From assembly GCA_903912585.1 (NCBI GenBank), contig CAIWHY010000056.1:1-5556 (forward strand): a stretch of 5,556 bases of DNA, written 5' to 3'. Shown here one piece after another: positions 1 to 5,169 of this stretch. The position numbers and the translations under genes were made by a program. This DNA is from an uncultured Thermoleophilia bacterium. Lineage in GTDB: Bacteria; Actinomycetota; Thermoleophilia; UBA2241. The notes below the pieces were generated by a model. That model saw only the letters and a list, made by a program, of their open reading frames with translations, was not told the origin of the DNA and made no database searches. Every line of letters starts with the position of its first letter. Position 1 is the first letter of the stretch.

Positions 1-96
1 CCCGTCGATCGATCACGGCGGGGCCGCTTCTCTGGGGCATCGGCGAAGGCCCGCCCGACGCGCTCACGCAGGCCGCCTCGACGCGTGCCGCCGAAG

Positions 97-1215
97 TCAC
101 TCCGTCGGCGCCGCCGCGTCGTCCGGGACGAGCATGGTGGCCGCGTTGAGCCAGACGGCGGCGACCATGGCCCCGCGGGAGAGGCCGTCCACGCCCGGCG
201 CTTCGGCGGACACCTCCGCCACGACCGGCGGGAGGGAGGCGACGGACACCCTAAGCGTCCCGCCGCGCGGCGCCACGCTGGTCACGGAGCCGGTCAGCAC
301 GTTCTGACCCGAATCGGCCGACGGCGGTCCCGCTGAGGGCGCTCCGGCCATCGCGTCGTGAAGCGTGATGTCCCACGGCTGGACGATGACGCCGACCGGG
401 CCGGCAGCGGCGGCAGCACTCGCCACGACGACGCCCGAGTCAAGCGTCACCTCGGTGACACCTCCCGCGCGCGTCGCGACTCCGCTGAAGAAGTTCGTCC
501 CCACGAACGCGGCCACGAACCCGGAGGCCGGCGAGCGGAGCAGCTCCGCCGTCGTGCCTGACTGGACGATGCGGCCTTCGTCCATCACGGCGACGCGGTC
601 CGCGAGGCCGGCGACGTCGCCGAGGTCATGAGACACAAGGATCGTGGGCAGCCGCAGGTCGGCGAGGGTGCGCGAGAGCTCGGCGGCGACGCGGCTCTTG
701 GTGACGGCATCCAGGGCGGAGAGCGGCTCGTCGAGGAGCAGCTCGTGGGGGGACGTCGCGACGGCTCGAGCAAGCGCGACGCGCTGCCGCTCGCCGCCGG
801 AGATCCGGTCCGGCCGCGAATTCGCCAGCTCGGCGATCGCGAACCGCTCCTGGATCTCGCCGACGCGCTCCGACCGCTCGCGCTTGCTGCGCGCACGCGG
901 ATGCAGCCCGAAGGCGACGTTCTGCGCGACGCTCAGGTAGGGGAAGAGCGCGCCGTGCTGGAAGACCAGACCGACCCGACGCTCCTCCGGCGGAAGGTCG
1001 ACACGCTTCTCCGCATCGAAGAGCGGCCGCTCGGCGCCGACGATCCGCCCATGGTCCGGTCTCAGAAGGCCGGCGATCGCGAGGAGCACCGACGACTTGC
1101 CGGCGCCCGAGGCGCCGATGAGCGCCAGGGTCTCGCGCCCCACCGAGAACCGCACGTCGAGGTCGATGCGGCCGAGGTGGTGCCTCAGCTCTACCTCGAG
1201 ACGCTCGTCCGCCAT
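97..1215 (-). CDS. modC: Molybdate/tungstate ABC transporter ATP-binding protein ModC
   Basis: A 372-residue cytoplasmic ATPase that would power oxyanion import by the ModB permease. Visible motifs, in order: Walker A GASGAGKS (residues 34-41), Q-loop Gln86 in VFQHGALFPYLSV, ABC signature ISGGE (138-142), Walker B LLLDE (159-163), D-loop SALD (166-169) and switch His196 in VSHD. A C-terminal part of about 120 residues (roughly 245-365) follows the ATPase core. It has the position and the NVLTGSV-type segment of the TOBE/MOP oxyanion-binding domain that sets ModC apart from generic ABC ATPases. An Ala/Pro/Ser-rich linker (about 287-302) interrupts it. The ATG is 4 bp after the modB stop with only a weak GGG-type ribosome site, so translational coupling to modB is likely. 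Length fits ModC (about 350 residues in E. coli). Whether the substrate is molybdate, tungstate or both cannot be read from the sequence. Confidence 0.93.
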   Translation of the reverse strand: MADERLEVELRHHLGRIDLDVRFSVGRETLALIGASGAGKSSVLLAIAGLLRPDHGRIVGAERPLFDAEKRVDLPPEERRVGLVFQHGALFPYLSVAQNVAFGLHPRARSKRERSERVGEIQERFAIAELANSRPDRISGGERQRVALARAVATSPHELLLDEPLSALDAVTKSRVAAELSRTLADLRLPTILVSHDLGDVAGLADRVAVMDEGRIVQSGTTAELLRSPASGFVAAFVGTNFFSGVATRAGGVTEVTLDSGVVVASAAAAAGPVGVIVQPWDITLHDAMAGAPSAGPPSADSGQNVLTGSVTSVAPRGGTLRVSVASLPPVVAEVSAEAPGVDGLSRGAMVAAVWLNAATMLVPDDAAAPTE

Positions 1216-1219
1216 GCCG

Positions 1220-2083
1220 TCAGACCCATGTCTGGAAGCGAAGGAGGAGCTTGGCCGTGATGAGGACGCCGAAGCTCACCGCCACCAGAAGCGCGGACAT
1301 GGCCAAGGCGACATCGAGGTGGGTGGCGCCGAACTCTGAGTAGATCGCCAGCGGCAGTGTCTGCGTGACGCCCGCGAGGGCGCCGGCAAAGAGCGCCGTG
1401 GCCCCGAACTCGCCCAGAGCGCGCGCCCAGGCGAGCGCGGCCCCGGCCGAAAGGCTCTGCCGCGCCAAGGGTATGGAGACCCGCAGGAAGGTACGCGTTG
1501 AGCCCATGCCCAGCGTCCGCGATGCCGCCAGGAGTTGAGGGTCCATGGAGGCGAACGCCGCGATGGCCTGGCGCACGTAGAAGGGCATGGCGACGAAGGC
1601 CTGCGCCATCACCACGGCGACCCATGTGAACGGGATGCGGATGCCGAACTGCGTGAGGTGAGCGCCGAGCAGGCCGGTGCGCCCGAAGGCGGCGAACAGA
1701 CCGATCCCGGCGACCGCCGGGGGCAGCACCAGCGGCAGCTCGAGAAACGTCACGAGCACCGTGCGTCCGCGAAAACGCCGGGTGCCGAGGAGGTAGGCCA
1801 CCGGCGTGCCGACCACGACGATGAACAGGAGTGCCGTGAGGCTCGTCTTGAGGCTGATGCGCAGCGCGTCGCGGGCGACCGGCGAATGGAGCTGCGCAAC
1901 GAGCGTCCCCAGAGGGACGCGCAGGAAGATGGCCAACAGCGGCAGGCCGACGAACGCCGTGAGAACGGAGACGGCGATCCCTGTGATCGCCGCCGCCGTG
2001 GTGAAGCGATGACGCGCGCCGTAGACCACGTCGACGCTGCCGTAGGCAGCTCCCGAACTACTCAGGGTGGCGGGCGGTGTCAA
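1220..2083 (-). CDS. modB: Molybdate/tungstate ABC transporter permease ModB
   Basis: An inner-membrane permease forming the oxyanion channel. The 287-residue product has about six hydrophobic segments (roughly 31-56, 78-99, 114-134, 151-172, 211-234 and 255-280). It has a cytoplasmic EAA-type coupling loop at 181-210 (DPQLLAASRTLGMG...IPLA) that would dock on ModC. The run RALGEFGATA (221-230) is highly characteristic of ModB and CysT/W-type permeases. The annotated start is TTG at 2083, 9 bp after the modA stop. The modA TGA lies in the same frame, so the gene cannot start further upstream. The ribosome site before this TTG is poor. GTG at 2029 (residue 19) is an alternative that would trim a polar N-terminus and leave all membrane segments intact. 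E. coli ModB is about 229 residues, so the N-terminal tail here is long with either start. Function is secure; the start codon is not. Confidence 0.92.
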   Translation of the reverse strand: MTPPATLSSSGAAYGSVDVVYGARHRFTTAAAITGIAVSVLTAFVGLPLLAIFLRVPLGTLVAQLHSPVARDALRISLKTSLTALLFIVVVGTPVAYLLGTRRFRGRTVLVTFLELPLVLPPAVAGIGLFAAFGRTGLLGAHLTQFGIRIPFTWVAVVMAQAFVAMPFYVRQAIAAFASMDPQLLAASRTLGMGSTRTFLRVSIPLARQSLSAGAALAWARALGEFGATALFAGALAGVTQTLPLAIYSEFGATHLDVALAMSALLVAVSFGVLITAKLLLRFQTWV

Positions 2084-2092
2084 ACGTGTCCG

Positions 2093-2923
2093 TCAGGGAG
2101 TGACGGGCTTGGGCAGGAACGCGTAGGACGTCATGATCCTCTGGCCCGCCCTGCCGAGTATGTAGTCCACGAAGCGCTGGGAGATGATCGGCGTCGTGCA
2201 CGACTTCGTCAGGGCGATGGGATACGTGGGCAGGGGACTAGTCTGATACGCAGCCGGGATGGCGATCCGCTTGACGCTGGTGCCGGCGGAATAGGCGTCG
2301 CTCTGATACACGAACCCGGCATCGACCTCCCCGAGCTGGACCAGGGCGGCCACCGCGGACACGTTGACCTCAGTGCTGACCACGTTGGCGAGGACGCTCG
2401 TCTTGTAGGTGGCGCCGTACAGCCCGTTCAGGTTGGTGAGCACCGTGCGCGTGTAGGTGCCGATCGGCACGGCGGCGTCGCCGATGGAGACCAAGACGCC
2501 TGGCTTCGCGAGATCGGCAAGCGTATGCAGGCCTGCGGGATTGCTCTTGGGCGTGATCACGATGAGCGTGTTCTGGCAGAAGTTGACCGGTGTGTCGATG
2601 AAGCCGCCCTTGGCGAGGAGAGTGCCGTACTTCGTGCTGGCGCCGGCGAAGATGTCGCACGGGGCGCCCTGCTGGATCTGCGCGGTGAGCACGTCCGTGC
2701 CCTGGAAGTTGAACGCGAACCTGCGGTCCTTGTACATCGGCCGAGCGTTCTTGAACGTGGTCACCATCGCCGGAAAGACGTTTCTGAGCGAAGCGGCTCC
2801 GAACACGTTGACCGTGGGCAGAGCCGTGCGTGACGAGTGCGCCGGGCCGTCCGCGAACGCCGGCGCCGCCATGACGAGCGCGATGACGAGCGCGAGAACG
2901 GCCACAGTTAGCTTACGAGTCAT
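2093..2923 (-). CDS. modA: Molybdate/tungstate-binding periplasmic protein ModA
   Basis: The extracytoplasmic receptor that captures the oxyanion and hands it to ModB. I start it at ATG 2923, giving 276 residues. That ATG has a perfect AGGAGG six bases upstream and begins a clear signal peptide: MTRK, a hydrophobic core to about residue 20, and cleavage after AFA (residue 24). The open frame extends 50 codons further to 3073, but that stretch would run through the promoter. ModA-family landmarks are the ligand-loop FGAASL (41-46), TDVLTAQIQQGAPCDIFAGAS (76-96), DAAVPIGTY (149-157) and GEVDAGFVYQSDA (198-210), whose Tyr206 sits where E. coli ModA has an anion-contacting tyrosine. There is no lipobox Cys after the hydrophobic core, so the protein is probably soluble in a periplasm. 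The mature protein has three cysteines (89, 116, 242), two of them in motifs that are usually cysteine-free. First gene of the modABC operon. Confidence 0.93.
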   Translation of the reverse strand: MTRKLTVAVLALVIALVMAAPAFADGPAHSSRTALPTVNVFGAASLRNVFPAMVTTFKNARPMYKDRRFAFNFQGTDVLTAQIQQGAPCDIFAGASTKYGTLLAKGGFIDTPVNFCQNTLIVITPKSNPAGLHTLADLAKPGVLVSIGDAAVPIGTYTRTVLTNLNGLYGATYKTSVLANVVSTEVNVSAVAALVQLGEVDAGFVYQSDAYSAGTSVKRIAIPAAYQTSPLPTYPIALTKSCTTPIISQRFVDYILGRAGQRIMTSYAFLPKPVTP

Positions 2924-2929
2924 TGCAGA

Positions 2930-2935
2930 CCTCCT
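2930..2935 (-). promoter_or_regulatory. Ribosome binding site of modA
   Basis: Perfect AGGAGG on the minus strand, six bases before ATG 2923. It decides the modA start, because the upstream in-frame codons have nothing comparable and the signal peptide begins exactly here. Confidence 0.85.
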
Positions 2936-2952
2936 GGGCGACCGCGTCGCCC
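2936..2952 (-). promoter_or_regulatory. GC-rich hairpin abutting the modA ribosome site
   Basis: In the modA leader RNA, GGGCGAC and GTCGCCC form a perfect 7-bp stem around a 3-base loop (GCG). The stem ends at the base immediately before AGGAGG. Such a stem could modulate ribosome access or simply protect the leader. It has no following U-run, so it is not an intrinsic terminator. A function is inferred only from position. Confidence 0.4.
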
Positions 2953-3021
2953 CGTGGGATACATCCAAGACGGCGTGCCGCCCCAAGACATGATTCGCCC
3001 GCCTCGCCCGGGGGCTGCGGG

Positions 3022-3045
3022 CGTTATTCCACATCGAGAATAGCG
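3022..3045. promoter_or_regulatory. Predicted ModE-type operator over the modA promoter
   Basis: An imperfect palindrome of two 8-base arms, CGTTATTC and GAATAGCG, separated by 8 bases; 7 of 8 arm positions are complementary. Its outer hexamers, CGTTAT and ATAGCG with 12 bases between them, match the layout of the E. coli modA operator as I remember it (CGTTAT-N12-ATAACG), with one base different. It covers the -10 box and most of the spacer of the modA promoter, so bound protein would block RNA polymerase. A ModE-type protein is encoded at 5170, which supplies a plausible binder. The assignment is inference from pattern and context. Confidence 0.68.
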
Positions 3046-3054
3046 GTCTGTCAA
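3026..3054 (-). promoter_or_regulatory. Sigma70-type promoter of modABC
   Basis: On the minus strand a consensus -35 box TTGACA (3049-3054) is followed by exactly 17 bases and then TGGAAT (3026-3031), a 4/6 match to the -10 consensus. Transcription would begin near 3019, giving an untranslated leader of about 95 bases before the modA ATG at 2923. A perfect -35 with ideal spacing is conspicuous in such GC-rich surroundings. The position, upstream of the first gene of the operon, supports the call. Confidence 0.72.
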
Positions 3055-3195
3055 TCCGACGGTGTCTCTCCACGCCGCGAAGCGACTCGTGCGAGCGCGC
3101 CGGCGGGCCTTCGCGCCCGGCACCCCTCCTTCGTTCTCGCCCTGCCGGCCCCGGGCGATACCGAACCCCTTGCCGGTGGGCGCGCCAGCATCGGG

Positions 3196-3207
3196 CGTCG
3201 ATCGACG
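3196..3207. repeat. 12-bp perfect palindrome in the AOR leader
   Basis: CGTCGATCGACG reads identically on both strands. It could be a small operator for AOR expression, but a palindrome this short can occur by chance in a few kilobases of GC-rich DNA. Ten bases of it (CGTCGATCGA) recur at 3-12. Confidence 0.25.
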
Positions 3208-3218
3208 GACCGGTGTCT

Positions 3219-3249
3219 GCGCTGCCTCGTGCAGAATGGCAGGCAGCGC
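3219..3249 (+). promoter_or_regulatory. Inverted repeat / leader hairpin upstream of the AOR gene
   Basis: GCGCTGCCT and AGGCAGCGC are perfectly complementary over 9 bp around a 13-base loop, ending 59 bases before the AOR ATG. As RNA this would be a very stable stem-loop; as DNA it could be an operator. No U-run follows it, so an intrinsic terminator is unlikely. Leaders of molybdenum and tungsten enzyme genes sometimes carry Moco/Tuco-type riboswitches, but I cannot match this element to that consensus. Confidence 0.4.
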
Positions 3250-3297
3250 TTCGTTCAACGCAGGTCAGGCGAATGCGATACGCTCGCGTTGCCGACT

Positions 3298-3303
3298 GAG
3301 GAG
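3298..3303 (+). promoter_or_regulatory. Ribosome binding site of the AOR gene
   Basis: GAGGAG lies five bases before ATG 3309. It supports that start, which also yields the expected family N-terminus (a Gly-x-x-Leu-Arg-x-Asp-Leu-Thr pattern right after the initiator). Confidence 0.8.
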
Positions 3304-3308
3304 CGTGG

Positions 3309-5105
3309 ATGGCTTTCTACTGCGGGACAGTGCTGCGGCTCGATCTCACCCGGCTCCGGGCGTCCACCGAGCCGCTCAACGAGGAGTGGGCGCGCCTGTT
3401 CGTGGGCGGCAAGGGCCTCCTGCTGCGCTACCTGTTCGACGAGCTGCCGGCGGGAGCCGGCGCTCTCTCGCCGGAGAACCCGCTGATCCTCGCGACCGGG
3501 CCGTTCGCCGGCACGATCGCCGCCACGTGCTCGCGGCTCGCGGTGGGGTGTAAGAGCCCCGCCACCGGCGCGCTGCTCGACTCCTACGTCGGCGGGTCCT
3601 TCGCTCCGGAGCTCAAGTTCGCCGGCTACGACCTGGTCGTGATCACCGGTCGCGCGCCCGAGCCGGTGCTCGTGCGCATCACCGACGCCGACGTCGAGTT
3701 CGTGCCTGCCGCCGGCCGCTATTGGGGGCTGGAGACGGCGGTGCTCGAGCAGCTCGTGCGTGAGGAGATGGGGCCGGGCGCCAAGGTGCTCTCCACCGGC
3801 CCGGCCGGCGAGAACCTGGTGCCGTTCGCCTGCCTCTCCACCGACCAGTTCCACAAGGCGGGGCGCGGCGGCGCGGGCGCCGTCATGGGCAGCAAGAACC
3901 TCAAGGCCGTGGCCGTACGCGGTACTGGGGCGGTCACCGCCGGTGACACCGCCGCCTTCACGCGCGACGTGCTGCGCCTGCAGGAGGACCGCGTGCTTAC
4001 GGTGGACAATGCCTGGACCTACGAGGAAGGCACACCTTTCCTGGTGGACGCCGTGAGCGACGCCGGCGCGCTGCCGACGCGCAACTGGCGCACGGGCTCG
4101 TTCGACGGCGCCGGGACGATCAACTCGACCACCCTGCTGGGCATACGCACCAAGCTGCGCGCCTGCATGCAGTGCCCGCTGGCGTGCAGGCAGGTGCACC
4201 AGTTCGAGGGCTACGTCTGCGAGGGCCCTGAGTTCGAGACGCTCGGTCTCTGCGGCTCCAACTGCGGCGTCAGTGACCTCGACGCGATCGCCGCCTTCAA
4301 TCGCGAGTGCGACGAGCTCGGGCTGGACACGATGTCGACCGGCGCGATCGTCGCCCTGGCGATGGAGCTGTGCGAGGCCGGCGCCGCCGACTACGGCCTG
4401 CGCTTCGGCGACACCGGCGCCTACCTGCGGGCGCCCCGGCTGATCGCCGGCCGAGAGGGGTTCGGCGCCGAGCTGGCGCTCGGCGCCCGCGCCCTCGCGG
4501 CGCTCAAAGGCCGGCCTGAGCTGGCCATCGAGGTCAAAGGCCTGGAGATGCCGGCCTACGACCCGCGCGGCACCTTCGGCATGGGGCTCGGCTACGCCAC
4601 GTCCGACCGCGGCGCCTGCCACATGCGCGCCTTCTCGGCCGGCGACGACATCCTCGGCGGCGAGGGCGCCGCCGACTCGCTTGCCGGCAAGGCCCAGCTC
4701 GTCGCCGACCAGCAGGACTTCAGCGCCGTCGCCTGGACCGGCATCTGGTGCGCCAACATGGCCGTCGACACGGACTTCCTGGGCGTCCACTTCCGGCACC
4801 TCTGGGGTCGCGAGACGTCGCACGAGGAGCTCATGACCATCGGCGCGCGGATCTGGAACCTCGGCCGGCTCCTGAACTTGCGCGAGGGCCTGCGCCGCGC
4901 GGACGACCGCTTGCCGGAGCGGATCCTCAGCGTGCCTCACCCGGACGGCGTCGCCGCCGGCAAGGTGGTCGGCGCCGGGGCCTTCCGCGAATCGCTGGAC
5001 GAGTACTACCGGCTGCGGGGATGGGACTCGGCGGGTGTCCCCAGCCGCGAGACACTGGAGCGCCTGTCGCTGACGCGCGAGTCGGGGTCGCTCGACCTGG
5101 ACTGA
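3309..5105 (+). CDS. Aldehyde ferredoxin oxidoreductase family protein (tungsto-/molybdopterin enzyme)
   Basis: Family members oxidise aldehydes to acids (or the reverse) with a bis-pterin tungsten or molybdenum centre and one Fe4S4 cluster, passing electrons to ferredoxin. The 598-residue length is close to Pyrococcus AOR (605). The N-terminal domain has GTVLRLDLT (6-14), GPFAGT, Arg76, CKSP (81-84) and ELKFAGYD (101-108); AGRGGAGAVMGSKNLKA (184-200) follows. Cluster ligands are Cys286, Cys289 and Cys293 (CMQCPLAC), with Cys481 as the fourth. The first pterin motif DELGLD (335-340) is intact. Glu310 (GPEFE) and His438 (RGACH) align with the Pyrococcus catalytic pair Glu313/His448. The second pterin motif, DSAGLC in Pyrococcus, is WTGIWC here (476-481). 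The dimer-iron ligands Glu332 and His383 align with Ala329 and Leu373. Pyrococcus numbering is from memory. No ferredoxin or electron-transfer subunit lies in the window. Substrate and metal are unknown; the family call is firm. Confidence 0.94.
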   Translation: MAFYCGTVLRLDLTRLRASTEPLNEEWARLFVGGKGLLLRYLFDELPAGAGALSPENPLILATGPFAGTIAATCSRLAVGCKSPATGALLDSYVGGSFAPELKFAGYDLVVITGRAPEPVLVRITDADVEFVPAAGRYWGLETAVLEQLVREEMGPGAKVLSTGPAGENLVPFACLSTDQFHKAGRGGAGAVMGSKNLKAVAVRGTGAVTAGDTAAFTRDVLRLQEDRVLTVDNAWTYEEGTPFLVDAVSDAGALPTRNWRTGSFDGAGTINSTTLLGIRTKLRACMQCPLACRQVHQFEGYVCEGPEFETLGLCGSNCGVSDLDAIAAFNRECDELGLDTMSTGAIVALAMELCEAGAADYGLRFGDTGAYLRAPRLIAGREGFGAELALGARALAALKGRPELAIEVKGLEMPAYDPRGTFGMGLGYATSDRGACHMRAFSAGDDILGGEGAADSLAGKAQLVADQQDFSAVAWTGIWCANMAVDTDFLGVHFRHLWGRETSHEELMTIGARIWNLGRLLNLREGLRRADDRLPERILSVPHPDGVAAGKVVGAGAFRESLDEYYRLRGWDSAGVPSRETLERLSLTRESGSLDLD

Positions 5106-5120
5106 TGCGACGGCCGGCCA

Positions 5121-5154
5121 GCGCCTGAGTCTGCGTCTCTGCGGGCACAGGCGC
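5121..5154 (+). repeat. Inverted repeat between the AOR and regulator genes
   Basis: GCGCCTG and CAGGCGC form a perfect 7-bp stem around a 20-base loop within the 64-bp gap after the AOR stop. No T-run follows, so it is not a classical terminator. It may be an mRNA stability element or a partial terminator that lowers expression of the downstream regulator, or it may have no function. Confidence 0.3.
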
Positions 5155-5159
5155 CATCA

Positions 5160-5166
5160 AGGGAGG
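5160..5166 (+). promoter_or_regulatory. Ribosome binding site of the ModE-like gene
   Basis: AGGGAGG lies just before ATG 5170. The spacing is short (3 bases from the last G, about 4-5 from a GGAG core). It supports this start; the next in-frame ATG is inside the DNA-binding helix region, too late to be real. Confidence 0.65.
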
Positions 5167-5169
5167 CAG

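Larger units (their letters stand above)
2924..3308. other. Divergent intergenic control region between modA and the AOR gene
   Basis: These 385 bp separate two divergently transcribed units and contain no convincing gene. The longer open frames that cross it are extensions or shadows of the flanking genes. The modA-proximal third holds a strong minus-strand promoter, a ModE-like operator overlapping it, and a hairpin abutting the modA ribosome site. The AOR-proximal part holds a 12-bp perfect palindrome, a 9-bp-stem inverted repeat and a small palindrome pair, then the AOR ribosome site. I found no convincing -35/-10 pair for the AOR direction. The best candidate, TTCAAC at 3254 and GATACG at 3277, matches consensus at only three of six bases in each box. 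Confidence 0.8.

Noticed and set aside
1..40. Possible start of another minus-strand gene (ATG at 40, reading MPQRSGPAVIDRR to the edge)
   Set aside because: Only 13 codons are visible and the preceding GGCGGG is a weak ribosome site. A fourth operon gene is possible but unsupported. Bases 1-96 otherwise show only short GC-rich complementarity and no terminator with a T-run.
3..149. Possible tail of a plus-strand convergent gene ending at TGA 147-149
   Set aside because: The open frame is short and enters the 3' end of modC; no recognisable motif, and open frames of this length are expected by chance here.
628..1260. Plus-strand open frame (210 codons) opposite modC
   Set aside because: Shadow of the ModC ATPase core; no domain of its own.
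2081..2095. In-frame arrangement of the modA stop and modB start suggesting a readthrough ModA-ModB fusion
   Set aside because: The modA TGA, three sense codons and the modB TTG share a frame, but this happens by chance one time in three. ModA is exported and ModB is a membrane protein, so a fusion makes little sense, and no recoding signal is visible.
1535..2833. Plus-strand open frame (432 codons) opposite modB and modA
   Set aside because: Antisense shadow with low-complexity Arg/Gly/Asp/Glu/His-rich translation; modA and modB on the other strand carry clear family motifs.
2997..3023. GC-rich inverted repeats (GCCCGC/GCGGGC and CGCCCG/CGGGCG) near the modA transcription start
   Set aside because: They straddle the predicted start site near 3019, so the full stem would not be in the mRNA; likely a by-product of G/C runs.
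2924..3073. N-terminal extension of modA to an upstream start at 3073
   Set aside because: It would place about 50 Arg-rich residues before a textbook signal peptide, run through the predicted promoter and ignore a perfect AGGAGG before ATG 2923.
3255..4940. Long minus-strand open frame (561 codons) opposite the AOR gene
   Set aside because: Composition rich in Arg, Ala, Gly, Val, Glu and His with no recognisable domain, typical of antisense frames in GC-rich coding DNA. The plus-strand AOR is unambiguous over the same bases.
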